From Natronoarchaeum mannanilyticum (lineage in GTDB: Archaea > Halobacteriota > Halobacteria > Halobacteriales > Natronoarchaeaceae): a stretch of 64,000 nucleotides of DNA. The stretch is from NCBI RefSeq assembly GCF_039522665.1, contig NZ_BAAADV010000003.1:62001-126000 (forward strand). The letters are read 5' to 3'. Positions within the stretch are counted from its first letter, which is position 1. Each line of letters begins with the position of its first letter. The position numbers were made by a program, and so were the translations under genes. The notes below the pieces were generated by a model that was not told where the DNA came from, made no database searches, and saw only the letters and a program-made list of their open reading frames with translations. This document shows, piece by piece, positions 42,555 through 51,594 of the stretch.

Positions 42555-43148
42555 ATGAGCAGTGTTCTAACACAGGAGAAAAAAGAGACGCTCGCCAGAT
42601 CAGTCGAAGGCGCCGTGCGGCAGCCGCTGAAGGAGGCGTTCAAGGAAGCGATGGAGGAAGCCGAGCAGGAGCGCTCGGCGGGGGCGCGGGGCCGCCGACT
42701 GGCCCGCACGCTGTTGCTCGTCGGCGCCGGCGTCGCGATCGGCTACCGACTCCGGAGCGACGAGGTCGAGACCGAACGCGCCCGAGAACGCATCGAGGAA
42801 AGCACCCGGAGCGGACGGAGTCGCGGCGGCGTCCTGCGTAATCTAGTGCTGGCCGTCGGCGCCGTCGGCGCCGCGTACGCGCTCAAGTCCCGGATGGGGT
42901 CGGTCGACGAGGTCGTCGATCAGGCCGCCGAGCAGGTCCAGACCGTCGCCGAGCAGACCACCGATCGAACGGACGAGGCAGCCGGGCGCATCTCGACGGT
43001 CACCGGCGAGGCCGCCGAGCAGATCGAGGAAGGCGGCGAGGAGGTCGCCCAGCAGGTCGAGCAGGGCGGCGAGCAGGCCGCGGAGCAAGTCGACGAAGCC
43101 GCCGAGACGTCTGAGGAAAGCGTCCCGTCCGACGAGGACGAGAAGTAA
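42555..43148 (+). CDS. Membrane-associated protein with coiled-coil repeats
   Basis: 197 aa. The N-terminus is charged and helical; two hydrophobic segments lie at about 53-66 (ARTLLLVGAGVAIGYRL) and 93-112 (VLRNLVLAVGAVGAAYAL). The last ~85 residues are an amphipathic repeat in which AAEQV/EGGEQ/DEAAE units recur every 7-11 residues, giving a long acidic coiled coil. The pattern recalls membrane-shaping or chromosome/stress-associated small proteins but I recognise no family. A hairpin terminator follows within 12 bases. Confidence 0.65.
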   Translation: MSSVLTQEKKETLARSVEGAVRQPLKEAFKEAMEEAEQERSAGARGRRLARTLLLVGAGVAIGYRLRSDEVETERARERIEESTRSGRSRGGVLRNLVLAVGAVGAAYALKSRMGSVDEVVDQAAEQVQTVAEQTTDRTDEAAGRISTVTGEAAEQIEEGGEEVAQQVEQGGEQAAEQVDEAAETSEESVPSDEDEK

Positions 43149-43159
43149 GGGCGCCGCGA

Positions 43160-43180
43160 CGGCGTCGCGACGCCGTTTTT
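43160..43180 (+). terminator. Palindrome plus T5 terminator
   Basis: CGGCGTCGCGACGCCG (43160-43175) is a perfect 16-bp palindrome, followed directly by TTTTT (43176-43180). It lies 12 bases after the stop of the coiled-coil gene and between two convergent genes. Confidence 0.65.
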
Positions 43181-43290
43181 CCGGTCGATCGGAGCTACGA
43201 GCAGCAGCGCACGGAGCAACCGGGGCTCGACATCGGAGCTGTCGCTGGCGAGCTGGCGTCAAAAGAAAACGTCGCGACGGGCGTTCGGCG

Positions 43291-44748
43291 CTACTTGCCG
43301 AACATGTCCCGCATCATCGGGTGCATCTCCATGAGCTGCTCCTCGGCGATCTCCTCGTACAGCTTGTACGTGATCGAGACCGTCAGCAGCAGCCCGGTGC
43401 CGGTCACCGTCCCGATGGTGCCGAGCATGTTCGCCATCACGGCCAGCAGGCCGACCAGCGCGCCGCCGATGACGGTCACTTGCGGGATGTACCGCTCCAT
43501 GACCTTCTCGAGCACGCCGGTGTTCTGGCGGAATCCGGGGATCTGCATCCCCGAGTTCTGGATCTGCTTGGCCGTCGATTCAGGGCCCATGTCGGTCGTC
43601 TCGACCCAGAAGATGGCGAAGATTGCGCCACCCACGATCATCACCGTGAGGTCGATGCCGACCCGGAGCATGATCTGCCAGATCTCGTAGTTGGCGGCCG
43701 AGCCGCCGGCCCACCACATCCACTGGTCGGGGCTGTAGATCGGCGACGTGTAGTAGAAGAACCCGCTGACCGGGCTCCCCTGCTGGTAGACGCCGAGCCA
43801 CGACGGCATCCCCGCGGTCCTGTTGAGGATCTGCCCGAGGAACTGCAGGTTCGCCTGCAGCGCGCGGACGAGGATCATCGGCAGGACGCTCGCGTAGATG
43901 AGTTTCACCGGGAAGCGTCCGCGGGCACCCTTCACGCGGCTGTGCGAGAGAGGGATCTCGACCCGGACGCTCTCGGCGTACACGACGACGACGAAGATCA
44001 GCACCGTCGTGAACAGCGCGAGCAGCTGGCCTTCCCCGAAGATCAGGTACTGGAGGCCGCTGCCGCCGACGAGCGAGCCTTCGGGGCCCGCCCGGCCGAG
44101 CGCGATGTCGAACCAGGTCGGGAAGAACCCGCCGGCCCGCGGGCTGAAGAGCCCGGCGACGAGCTTCTGGCTGACGCCGGCGATGATGAACAGCCCGACG
44201 CCGCTGCCGACCCCCCACTTCGAGACGATCTCGTCCATGTAGAGGATCAGGATTCCGCCGGCGACGATCTGGGCGAACACCAGCAGCTCGAGGCCGATCA
44301 TCGGGATGCCCAGCGACTGGGCGATCCCTTCGGAGACCTGCAGCAGTCCGGCCCAGACGGTCGGGATGGCCATCATGACGGTCATCACGACCACCAGCAG
44401 CTTCTGGAGGCCCTGGTAGAGGACCTGATCGCGCGGATCGTCCGTGTCCAGCCCGAGCAGGTCGGTCCCGCCCAGCAGCTGGAGCACGATGCTCGCGGTG
44501 ACGATCGGCGCGATGCCGACCTGCATCAGCGTCCCCTGGCCGACGGCCAGGATCGACTGGAACTGCTGGAACAGCGCGCTCTCCGAGCCGCGGGGCACGC
44601 CGACCAGGTAGATGTTGGTCAGCAGGAAATACAGCATCAGGATCCCGCCGGTCCACATCAGCTTGCGCTTGAACGGCACGTGGCTCTTCGGCTGGCGGAC
44701 GATCGGCATCCGCGTCAGGACCGGTTCAGCGACCTCCTTCCATCCCAT
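43291..44748 (-). CDS. secY: Protein translocase SecY
   Basis: 485 aa, ten transmembrane helices. Channel subunit of the Sec translocase. MGWKEVAEPVLTRMPIVRQPKSHVPFKRKLMWT is the archaeal SecY N-terminus; the plug-side and lateral-gate helices are recognisable (SILAVGQGTLMQVGIAPIV, GIGVGVGS-like KWGVGSGVGLFIIAGV), and the cytoplasmic loop HSRVKGARGRFPVKLIYASVLPMILV precedes TM7. Last gene of the minus-strand S10/spc operon, 3 bases after L15. Confidence 0.96.
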   Translation of the reverse strand: MGWKEVAEPVLTRMPIVRQPKSHVPFKRKLMWTGGILMLYFLLTNIYLVGVPRGSESALFQQFQSILAVGQGTLMQVGIAPIVTASIVLQLLGGTDLLGLDTDDPRDQVLYQGLQKLLVVVMTVMMAIPTVWAGLLQVSEGIAQSLGIPMIGLELLVFAQIVAGGILILYMDEIVSKWGVGSGVGLFIIAGVSQKLVAGLFSPRAGGFFPTWFDIALGRAGPEGSLVGGSGLQYLIFGEGQLLALFTTVLIFVVVVYAESVRVEIPLSHSRVKGARGRFPVKLIYASVLPMILVRALQANLQFLGQILNRTAGMPSWLGVYQQGSPVSGFFYYTSPIYSPDQWMWWAGGSAANYEIWQIMLRVGIDLTVMIVGGAIFAIFWVETTDMGPESTAKQIQNSGMQIPGFRQNTGVLEKVMERYIPQVTVIGGALVGLLAVMANMLGTIGTVTGTGLLLTVSITYKLYEEIAEEQLMEMHPMMRDMFGK

Positions 44749-44751
44749 GTC

Positions 44752-45255
44752 TTACTCCCCGTCTGCCTCTGTCTGGGATACGTCTTGTGGTTCGTCCTCG
44801 TCCTCTGCTTCCTCGGCGCGGTCGCTCAGCGTCGCTTCGCCGCCCTCCTCTTCGATGAGCGCGCGAGCGCTCGCGGAGAAGGCGTCGGCGACGACTTCGA
44901 GCTGGTTGCGGACCTGCCCGCCGCCGAGCACCTTGACGACGTCGGCCTCGTGGCCGTCCTCGACGATGTCGCGCGCGTCGAGGCGGAACCCGTCGTCGGT
45001 CTCCTCGGCGTCGCCCTCCGCCGCGTAGACGGCGGCGTCCTCGTCGAGCTTCTGGACCGCGATCTCGAGGACCTCGTCCTGGACCGAGTCCGGACGGGTG
45101 AAGCCGTGTTTGCCGAGCGGTTCGTAGTTGTGGAACTCGTGTTTGTCGCGCCCGGCCGCGCCGCGGCCGCCCCGGTGGCCGGCCCCGCGGCGGTTCTTGT
45201 GGGAACCGCCGCCGTGCGTGCGCGAACCGCGCTGGCGTCGTTTCTTGCTGGTCAT
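44752..45255 (-). CDS. rpl15: Ribosomal protein L15 (uL15)
   Basis: Large-subunit protein, 167 aa. The Gly/Arg-rich N-terminus SKKRRQRGSRTHGGGSHKNRRG is the uL15 signature that threads through 23S rRNA; the later globular part contains ADVVKVLGGGQVRNQLEVVADAFSASA. The C-terminal ~25 residues are acidic, typical for halophiles. Between L30 and SecY, 3 bases from each, as in other archaeal spc operons. Confidence 0.96.
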   Translation of the reverse strand: MTSKKRRQRGSRTHGGGSHKNRRGAGHRGGRGAAGRDKHEFHNYEPLGKHGFTRPDSVQDEVLEIAVQKLDEDAAVYAAEGDAEETDDGFRLDARDIVEDGHEADVVKVLGGGQVRNQLEVVADAFSASARALIEEEGGEATLSDRAEEAEDEDEPQDVSQTEADGE

Positions 45256-45258
45256 GAT

Positions 45259-45726
45259 CTATCGCATTGCGGTGAGGAGGTCGTCGATCTCCTCGGAGGT
45301 GTGTTTACCGAGCTGCCCGCCCTCCTTGGTCGGGTGCTTGATGCCCTCGTGGCCGCTGCGCGGCGGGTGAAGCCGAAGCACCGGCGAGAGCCCCTCGTCC
45401 TGGAGCTTCGTCTCCTCGTCGGTCAGCGCGGCTGCGAGATCGCTGATGTCGTCGTAGTCGGTGTTGTCCGCCACCCACTCGTCGTCGACGTCGGCGTCGC
45501 CCTCGAGCGGTTCGGCGCGCTTCGCCAGCAGCGTCTCGACGACGTCCTGGCTGGGCTCGCCGTGGGCCACGTAGTCGTTGACCTTGTGGACCATCCCGGT
45601 GTACGCTTCGGTCTCGGGGACGAGCGTGCAGTGGTTGATCCGCGAGAGGTTCAGCATCGAGAGCGTGTCCTCGACGCCGCCCTCCATGTTCACTTCGCTC
45701 CGGAGCTGAACGACTGCTTTCGTCAT
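45259..45726 (-). CDS. rpl30: Ribosomal protein L30 (uL30)
   Basis: 155 aa, archaeal long form. [38 protein letters not shown] is the conserved N-terminal ferredoxin-like fold; the C-terminal archaeal extension contains [26 protein letters not shown]. Its ATG overlaps the S5 stop (45723-45726), so translation is coupled. Confidence 0.96.
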   Translation of the reverse strand: MTKAVVQLRSEVNMEGGVEDTLSMLNLSRINHCTLVPETEAYTGMVHKVNDYVAHGEPSQDVVETLLAKRAEPLEGDADVDDEWVADNTDYDDISDLAAALTDEETKLQDEGLSPVLRLHPPRSGHEGIKHPTKEGGQLGKHTSEEIDDLLTAMR

Positions 45727-46367
45727 TCGATCACCTCGCGCTTCTCGAAGGCGCGCTCGGGCACGCGGGCCTCGGCGGTGTTGCGCAGGGCGTTGAACGT
45801 CGCCTTCGCGAAGTTCACCGTCGTGCGCGTGTTACCGGAGGAACGCGTCCAGGCGTCCTCGATTCCCGCGAGTTCGAGCACGTTGCGGACCGTCTCGCCG
45901 CCCGCGAGGCCGAGGCCACGCGGCGCGGGTCGCAGTTCGACCTCGACGGAGCCGGCCTTGCCCGTCGAGCGCAGCGCGACCGTGTGGGGACGGCCGCAGC
46001 CGCACTCCCAGGAACCACAGCCCCGCGAGACGTTGATCATGTTCAGCTTGGCGATGTCGATCGCCTTCTGGATGGCGGCGCCGACCTGGTCGTCGCGACC
46101 TTCGGCGTAGCCGACAAAGCCGTCGCGGTTGCCGATGGCGACGACGCAGCGGAACTTGACCCGGCGACCCGAGTCGGTCATCCGCTGTACCATGTTGATG
46201 TCCAGCACCTCGTCTTCCAGCCCCGGCAGGAGCTGGTCGACGACCTCCGGCTCCTTCAGGGGGAGACCGGAGTTGAGGGCGTCCTCCATCGTGTCGATCT
46301 CGCCCTCCTGTACCTTGCGACCGAGCCGTGTGACCGGCTCCCAGCCGCCGTTGTAGTTGTTGCTCAT
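45723..46367 (-). CDS. rps5: Ribosomal protein S5 (uS5)
   Basis: 214 aa. Small-subunit protein near the mRNA entry. [48 protein letters not shown] is the double-stranded RNA-binding part; [21 protein letters not shown] the C-terminal domain. A few Cys ([10 protein letters not shown]) occur in the central loop, as in other archaeal S5. Overlaps L18 and L30 by 4 bases each. Confidence 0.96.
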   Translation of the reverse strand: MSNNYNGGWEPVTRLGRKVQEGEIDTMEDALNSGLPLKEPEVVDQLLPGLEDEVLDINMVQRMTDSGRRVKFRCVVAIGNRDGFVGYAEGRDDQVGAAIQKAIDIAKLNMINVSRGCGSWECGCGRPHTVALRSTGKAGSVEVELRPAPRGLGLAGGETVRNVLELAGIEDAWTRSSGNTRTTVNFAKATFNALRNTAEARVPERAFEKREVIE

Positions 46368-46912
46368 TCTAGGATCTCCTCCCGCACTTCGTCGAAGTGC
46401 TCGGGCAGTTCAGTCGCGTCGAACTCGCCGCTGTACAGCGGCTCGTCGAGCTGTTCGGCGTACTCGGCGATGTGCTCGCCGCGGTTGCGCGACCAGTCCG
46501 CCAGCACGCTCTCGTTGTGGGGGATCTCGACGCCCGCGTCGATCGCCCCTTCCTGTACTGCGAAGACTTTGCTCCCTTCGGTCGCCGTGTTGAGGCCGAT
46601 GTCCAGCACCGCTTCCTCCAGACCGGCGTCGAGCGCGCGTTGGCCAGCGAGGAGTCCTGTCAGGTAGGCGGCCGGAAGGTTGCCCGTCGGGGCTTCCCAG
46701 CCGTACTCTGCCAGATCGCTGGAGTTCGCGCTCACCTTCGTCTCGTCGCCCTGCGGTCCGGGGACGATCAGCTGCGCCGAGACGTGCTTGTTGCTCTTTC
46801 GAGCGACAAGACGCGGTTTGCCGGATTTGAGGAGGCGCAACCTCTGGTGGTAGTCGGTCCGGACCTCGCGGCGGCGCCGCATCGGCACCTTGTATCGTGG
46901 TCCACTCGCCAT
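46364..46912 (-). CDS. rpl18: Ribosomal protein L18 (uL18)
   Basis: 182 aa, archaeal/eukaryotic L5-like long form that binds 5S r[43 protein letters not shown] is the conserved basic N-terminus; [26 protein letters not shown] the core. Its start shares one base with the L19e stop. Confidence 0.96.
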   Translation of the reverse strand: MASGPRYKVPMRRRREVRTDYHQRLRLLKSGKPRLVARKSNKHVSAQLIVPGPQGDETKVSANSSDLAEYGWEAPTGNLPAAYLTGLLAGQRALDAGLEEAVLDIGLNTATEGSKVFAVQEGAIDAGVEIPHNESVLADWSRNRGEHIAEYAEQLDEPLYSGEFDATELPEHFDEVREEILE

Positions 46913-47382
46913 TATTGATCACCTTCGACGTCGACTTCGACGTCGTAGTTGTTCTCTATGTAGTTCACCAGCCGCTTGCGGTCGCGGAACTCCCCGCCGC
47001 GAGACTTGTTGTACAGCTCGCGGTACTGTCCGGGATCGAGATCGCCGGAGTCGCGGAGTTCGCGGAGCAGCTGACGCTGGGCGCGCACTTTACCTCGCCA
47101 CTCGTCTTTGGGGTCCTGCCGAGCGCCGGCCTTGCCCTGGCGCGTGCCGGGGCCCTTCTGGTGGCCGTAGGAGCGCTTCTCGGCGCGCTTGCGCGCGCGA
47201 CCTCGAGAGTTGCCCTTCTTTTCCTCGGCGCGGATGGTTCCCTGATCGACGAGCTCGCGGATGTCCTCGCGGGTGATCGCGTCGACGATCTCGCCCTGCT
47301 GGTCGGGGTCGAACCAGACGCGGTTCTTCCCGACGTCGAGCACGTCCGCCGCGAGTCGCTTCTGTGAGCTCAGATCCGTCAT
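46912..47382 (-). CDS. rpl19e: Ribosomal protein L19e (eL19)
   Basis: 156 aa. Found only in archaea and eukaryotes. [25 protein letters not shown] is the N-terminal signature; the basic middle part ([27 protein letters not shown]) binds 23S rRNA. The start overlaps the L32e stop by 4 bases. Confidence 0.96.
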   Translation of the reverse strand: MTDLSSQKRLAADVLDVGKNRVWFDPDQQGEIVDAITREDIRELVDQGTIRAEEKKGNSRGRARKRAEKRSYGHQKGPGTRQGKAGARQDPKDEWRGKVRAQRQLLRELRDSGDLDPGQYRELYNKSRGGEFRDRKRLVNYIENNYDVEVDVEGDQ

Positions 47383-48086
47383 TGTTCGACCTCCACTTCG
47401 ACGTAGGTCGGGTTCAGCACCCGGATCTCTGCGTCTTCGGCCTGCTCCTCGATGCGCTCGCGCTTGCGCGCGCCGACCGACGAGGCGATCCGTACCGCCT
47501 CGGTGTCGGGGTCGACGCCCTCGAGGTCGTCCGTGTTGTGGACGCGGACCTCCTCGAAGCCGCTGGGATGCTTCCCGCGAACGGCCTCGGGCGTCCGGTA
47601 GCCGGCCTCGACCATGTCGCCCTTGCCCTTGTGACCGCGGCGCATCTTCGAGAGCGCGCCGCGGGGCTTGCGCCAGGACTCGGGGATTCGCTTCTTCTTG
47701 TGGTAGTCCTGCTGCCGGAACGCCGGCTTGCCGACCCGCTTGCGCTGGTCGAGCAGGCGCTGTTCTTCCTCGGAGAGGTCGGGCGTCTTGGAGGCCAGCC
47801 CGCGGGGCTGGAGCTCCGTCTCGACGTCCTCCTCTTCGGCCTCTTCCTCGGCGGCTTCGTCCTCGATCTCGGCCTCGGTCTCGGCGTCCTCGTCGACTTC
47901 GAGGTCGCCGACGTCGGCCTTGATGCGGGCCGCGAGCGCGTTACCGATGCCCTCGGCGCTCGAGAGCTCGTCCTGGCTCGCCGCCTTGACGTCCTCGACG
48001 GACTCGAAGCCGGCCTCGCGGAGCGCTTCCGCCTTGCTGTCGCCGACGCCGCTGATGTCCTCCAGTGTTTCGGGGTCGTCTGCCAT
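47379..48086 (-). CDS. rpl32e: Ribosomal protein L32e (eL32) with N-terminal helix-hairpin-helix extension
   Basis: 235 aa. The ribosomal part begins near residue 115 ([34 protein letters not shown]) and matches eL32. Residues about 1-60 resemble a helix-hairpin-helix domain like those of Rad51/DNA ligases ([31 protein letters not shown]), followed by an acidic linker at 62-90. Haloarchaeal L32e is known to carry such an extension; its purpose is unknown. Confidence 0.94.
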   Translation of the reverse strand: MADDPETLEDISGVGDSKAEALREAGFESVEDVKAASQDELSSAEGIGNALAARIKADVGDLEVDEDAETEAEIEDEAAEEEAEEEDVETELQPRGLASKTPDLSEEEQRLLDQRKRVGKPAFRQQDYHKKKRIPESWRKPRGALSKMRRGHKGKGDMVEAGYRTPEAVRGKHPSGFEEVRVHNTDDLEGVDPDTEAVRIASSVGARKRERIEEQAEDAEIRVLNPTYVEVEVEQ

Positions 48087-48089
48087 CTA

Positions 48090-48623
48090 TCAGGCACCTC
48101 CTTTGGCGGGTTTCTCGGTGATGTAGACGCCGTCCTGGAAGACGCGCACGTCCTTCCCCGAGACCGTCGTCAGCTGTTCGATGTCGGCGGCCGTCTGGCC
48201 GACCGCTTCCTTGTCGGGACCGGACACCGTGATCAGCTCCTCGTCGACCTCGACGTCGGTGTCGCCGTGGACCTGCGTCCGACGGGCGGCCTTCTCGCCG
48301 AGGAAGTTCTCGATCACGACCTCGCCGTTCTCGGCGCGCACCTGCATCGGGAAGTGGGAGTAGAACACTTCGAGCGTGTACTCCCAGCCCTCGGTGACGC
48401 CGTGGAGCATGTTCGCGACGTGGCTGCGGAACGTGCCGACCGTCGCGGTGGTCTTCGCGTCCTCGTTCTCGCTCTCGATGACGACGGCGCCGTCGTCGAC
48501 CGAGACCGTCACGTCGGGGTACCAGAGGCGTCGCGTGACGCTTCCGTTCGGTCCCTCGACGGTCAGCTCGAGGTGGTCGACCTCGGCGCTGACCTCGTCC
48601 GGTAGTTCGACTGTTTCCTTCAT
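48090..48623 (-). CDS. rpl6: Ribosomal protein L6 (uL6)
   Basis: 177 aa from MKETVELPDEV at 48623; longer in-frame starts would run into S8. Two repeats of the L6 fold: LTVEGPNGSVTRRL and ITVSGPDKEAVGQTAADIEQLT. Binds 23S rRNA near the GTPase centre. 3 bases after it comes L32e; 2 bases before it S8 ends. Confidence 0.96.
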   Translation of the reverse strand: MKETVELPDEVSAEVDHLELTVEGPNGSVTRRLWYPDVTVSVDDGAVVIESENEDAKTTATVGTFRSHVANMLHGVTEGWEYTLEVFYSHFPMQVRAENGEVVIENFLGEKAARRTQVHGDTDVEVDEELITVSGPDKEAVGQTAADIEQLTTVSGKDVRVFQDGVYITEKPAKGGA

Positions 48624-48625
48624 TG

Positions 48626-49018
48626 TCAGTACACGTACGCGATGACCTGGCCACCGATGCCCTGTTCGCGGGCCTCGTAGTGGCTCATGATGCCGTGGCT
48701 GGTCGTGACGACGAGCGTCCCGTAGTCGCGGGCGGGGAGGAACCGCTTCTCCCACTTCTCGAACTCGTCGGCGCCAGCGGAGTAACGGGGCTTGACCGGC
48801 CCGCACTCGTTGATGGCACCCTTCAATTCGACCTCGAACTGACCGGACTTGCCGTCGTCGACGAACTCGAAGCTGTCGACGTACCCGCGGTCGTAGAAGA
48901 CCTCGAGTACCTGTCCGATCTCGTTCGAGGCGGGCGATACCTCGTGCGTGAGATGCCCCACGCTCTCGGCGTTACTGATGCCGGAGAGCGCGTTGCTGAG
49001 GGGATCGTTTGCTGTCAT
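48626..49018 (-). CDS. rps8: Ribosomal protein S8 (uS8)
   Basis: 130 aa from MTANDPLSNALSGISNAES at 49018. The C-terminal signature VVTTSHGIMSHYEAREQGIGGQVIAYVY binds helix 21 of 16S rRNA. Spacing of 2 bases to S14 upstream and L6 downstream. Confidence 0.96.
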   Translation of the reverse strand: MTANDPLSNALSGISNAESVGHLTHEVSPASNEIGQVLEVFYDRGYVDSFEFVDDGKSGQFEVELKGAINECGPVKPRYSAGADEFEKWEKRFLPARDYGTLVVTTSHGIMSHYEAREQGIGGQVIAYVY

Positions 49019-49020
49019 GG

Positions 49021-49203
49021 TTATCGATACTTCTTGAATCCCATCGAGCGGGCGATCTCGCGGAAGCACTGTCGGCACAGCCAGATGTCGTACTTACCGA
49101 CCAGGCCCTGCTTGCGGCCGCAGCGCTGGCACTCCTCGAGCTGGCCCGTGCGCTTGGTGGCGTGCTCGCCCGTCTGTTCGTTGCCGTTCTCGCTTTCGCT
49201 CAT
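49021..49203 (-). CDS. rps14: Ribosomal protein S14 (uS14), zinc-binding
   Basis: 60 aa. Zinc-ribbon Cys pairs, [22 protein letters not shown], and the ending [14 protein letters not shown] define archaeal S14. The start overlaps the L5 stop by 4 bases. The N-terminus is a little longer and more acidic than in non-halophiles. Confidence 0.96.
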   Translation of the reverse strand: MSESENGNEQTGEHATKRTGQLEECQRCGRKQGLVGKYDIWLCRQCFREIARSMGFKKYR

Positions 49204-49724
49204 TTGGATACCTCCGCGTCGAAGGTCGACTCGACGTAGCGGACCGCGTCCTCGGGGTCGAGTCGGTGGTTCGAGGGGATCGAGCGGCTGGCCTTGTCGC
49301 GCTTGGCGACGCGGTAGCCGGGACGCACCAGGTTGACGGTGACGTCCAGCCCGAAGATCCCGATGCTCGGGTCGTACTCCTGGCTCGGGAAGTCGGTGTG
49401 CTCCTCGACCCCGAAGCTGAAGTTGCCGGTGTCGTCGAACTGCGAGGCCTGCAGGTCGGCCAGCGGCAGCGCGGTCTCCAGGAACTCGTGGGCGTCGTCG
49501 GCTCGAAGGGTGACCTTCGCGCCGATCGGGTCGCCCTGACGGATCCCGAAGTCCGGCTTCGTCGCTTTGGCGAGCGTTCGAACGCTCTCCTGGCCGGTGA
49601 CCTCCTCGATGATCTCCTCGGCGTTGGCGAGTTCGCGGCCGCCCTGACCGACGCCCATGTGGACGACGACCTTCTCGACGCGCGGCTCGCGCATCTCGTG
49701 GAACTCCGCTTCAGCTTCGCTCAT
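49200..49724 (-). CDS. rpl5: Ribosomal protein L5 (uL5)
   Basis: 174 aa. [32 protein letters not shown] is the L5 N-terminus; [15 protein letters not shown] and the tyrosine-containing C-terminal [14 protein letters not shown] the rest. Contacts 5S rRNA and P-site tRNA. Overlaps S4e and S14 by 4 bases. Confidence 0.96.
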   Translation of the reverse strand: MSEAEAEFHEMREPRVEKVVVHMGVGQGGRELANAEEIIEEVTGQESVRTLAKATKPDFGIRQGDPIGAKVTLRADDAHEFLETALPLADLQASQFDDTGNFSFGVEEHTDFPSQEYDPSIGIFGLDVTVNLVRPGYRVAKRDKASRSIPSNHRLDPEDAVRYVESTFDAEVSK

Positions 49725-50494
49725 TCGTCATCCTCCTCCGTTTCGTGGTCGGCGGCGTCCTCGGAGTCTGCCTCCGCGGAGCCGTCCTCAAGGCCGCCCT
49801 CGACGAAGTTCTCGTCGATCACGACGACGTACGGCTCGACGGTCTCGAAGTCGTCGCTGTCGGCGATGCCCTCGACGAGGACGCCGTTATCGCCGCTGCC
49901 GGGAGTGACCTGAATCTCCTCGATCCGGCCGATCTCGCCGGCGTGCTGGCCGCGAACGGCCGTGACGAGTTCGCCCTCCTCGTAGGGGAAGTGGGCGACG
50001 ACTTCGCTTGTCTCGTTGTCGACGACGACCGAGTCGCCGCCGCTGTACTGCTCTCCGTCCTCGACGAGCAGGTTCTGCCCGTCGTGGAGGTTGAGCTGGG
50101 TGTCCCCGCCGGGGACCTGCTGCAGGTCGTCGATCTTGCCGAGCTTGCTGCCCGCGGCGTCGGCGTCGATCTCGGTCAGCGCGAGCCGACCGCCCTCGTC
50201 GGGGAACACGCGGTAGTACTCCTCGCGCTGCGTGAACGCCAGGATGTCGAACATCCCGATCGGACGCGACTCGTCGGAGACGGCGTCGCCGTTGACGAGG
50301 ACCGCGTCGTTGTTCAGCGCGTAGCGCGCTTCCTTCTTCGAGTCGGCGTAGCCGAGCACGTCCCGCATCAGGACGACGAGGGGGACGCCCTCGCGCCCGT
50401 GGGGACCGGAACCGGCCTTCACGGTGAAGGTCTCGGTCTTGCGCTCGACCGGCCAGGAGTTCGGTGCTGAGAGTCGTTTCTGGTGTTTCGTCAT
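49721..50494 (-). CDS. rps4e: Ribosomal protein S4e (eS4)
   Basis: 257 aa. [29 protein letters not shown] is the start; an S4-like RNA-binding domain covers [28 protein letters not shown], then a KOW-like segment [15 protein letters not shown]. The last 35 residues are almost all acidic. Only in archaea and eukaryotes. Confidence 0.96.
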   Translation of the reverse strand: MTKHQKRLSAPNSWPVERKTETFTVKAGSGPHGREGVPLVVLMRDVLGYADSKKEARYALNNDAVLVNGDAVSDESRPIGMFDILAFTQREEYYRVFPDEGGRLALTEIDADAAGSKLGKIDDLQQVPGGDTQLNLHDGQNLLVEDGEQYSGGDSVVVDNETSEVVAHFPYEEGELVTAVRGQHAGEIGRIEEIQVTPGSGDNGVLVEGIADSDDFETVEPYVVVIDENFVEGGLEDGSAEADSEDAADHETEEDDE

Positions 50495-50847
50495 TCGCTA
50501 TCACCTCGGAGACGGGCCTCGCGCCGATCGTCCTCGAGGTCGAGGTCCGTGATGCGGAGATTGCTGGCGTCCAGCGGCCGCGGGACCTCCTCGCCGTCGG
50601 CCTTCTCGACGGTGACGTCCTCGACGTGGACGACGCCGTCCTTCAGGTCGACGGCGACGACCTCTTCTTCCTCTCCGGCGTGGTCACCGCGCATGACCTC
50701 GACCGTGTCGCCCGCGTTGACGCGGACGCGACGACGGTCGAACTCGTCGCGGAGCTCGTCGGAAAGGGTGGCGCGGACCTGCTTGTGTCGCTCGTGCAGG
50801 GGCGCGTCGTCCGTCTGATTTCGCTGTTTGCGTGGTTGTCGTGTCAT
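50491..50847 (-). CDS. rpl24: Ribosomal protein L24 (uL24)
   Basis: 118 aa. The KOW motif appears as [27 protein letters not shown]; the N-terminus [27 protein letters not shown] is the archaeal form. One of the first proteins to bind 23S rRNA. Its start lies one base past the L14 stop. Confidence 0.95.
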   Translation of the reverse strand: MTRQPRKQRNQTDDAPLHERHKQVRATLSDELRDEFDRRRVRVNAGDTVEVMRGDHAGEEEEVVAVDLKDGVVHVEDVTVEKADGEEVPRPLDASNLRITDLDLEDDRREARLRGDSE

Positions 50848-50848
50848 A

Positions 50849-51247
50849 CTATACGATCATCGTAGCGGTGCTTGCGATGCTTCCGAACCGCTCTGCGACC
50901 TCCCGCGCGATGGGACCCTTGATCTCGGTCCCGCGGGGCTCCTCGTTCTCGTCGATGACGACGGCAGCGTTGTCCTCGAATTTGAGGCGCGTGCCGTCGG
51001 GTCGACGGATCGACTTGCGCTGGCGGACGACCACGGCCTCGAGCACCTGGCGACGCATCTCGGGCGTCCCCTTGGTGACCGACACGGTGATCTTGTCGCC
51101 GATCCCCGCCTTCGGGTGGCGGTTCTTGGCGCCGGAGTAGCCGGCGACGCTGATGACCTTCAGCTCACGGGCGCCGGTGTTGTCGGCGCACGTGATCAGC
51201 GAGCCCTTCTCGAGGCCCTGGGTCACGTCGGCGTTCAGCGCTTCCAT
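50849..51247 (-). CDS. rpl14: Ribosomal protein L14 (uL14)
   Basis: 132 aa from [32 protein letters not shown] at 51247. The uL14 signature [34 protein letters not shown] is intact. Its start shares a base with the S17 stop (51247). Confidence 0.96.
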   Translation of the reverse strand: MEALNADVTQGLEKGSLITCADNTGARELKVISVAGYSGAKNRHPKAGIGDKITVSVTKGTPEMRRQVLEAVVVRQRKSIRRPDGTRLKFEDNAAVVIDENEEPRGTEIKGPIAREVAERFGSIASTATMIV

Positions 51248-51594
51248 CAGTCGCCACCTCCCGCGGCGGCGTCCTCGTCGTCGACCTGCTCGACGACGAC
51301 GTGGCTCTTGGTCTTCGAGAGCGGTCGCGTCTCTGCGATGCGAACCGTGTCGCCGACCGAGAGGCCGAGACACTCCGGCGCGTGGGCCGGCACTCGGCTG
51401 CGTCGCTTCATCAGTCGATCGTACTTCGGCACGTTCACGTCGTACTCGCGTTCGACGATCACGGTCTTCGTCATGTCTGTGGAGGCCACCTCGCCCTCGA
51501 GCGTCTGGCCGCGCACGGATAGCGATCCGTGGAACGGGCAGTTCTCGTCGGAGCAGGTGGTCTCCGGCTCTGGTACGTTTAATCCGATTGCCAT
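51247..51594 (-). CDS. rps17: Ribosomal protein S17 (uS17)
   Basis: 115 aa. [39 protein letters not shown] gives the archaeal S17 N-terminus plus OB fold, with [23 protein letters not shown] at the end. The start lies within the 3' end of rnp1, an overlap of 16 bases. Confidence 0.95.
   Translation of the reverse strand: MAIGLNVPEPETTCSDENCPFHGSLSVRGQTLEGEVASTDMTKTVIVEREYDVNVPKYDRLMKRRSRVPAHAPECLGLSVGDTVRIAETRPLSKTKSHVVVEQVDDEDAAAGGGD

Noticed and set aside
43321-46110. Open frame of 929 codons on the plus strand opposite secY, L15, L30 and S5
   Set aside because: Spans several real ribosomal genes in antisense; no domain features.
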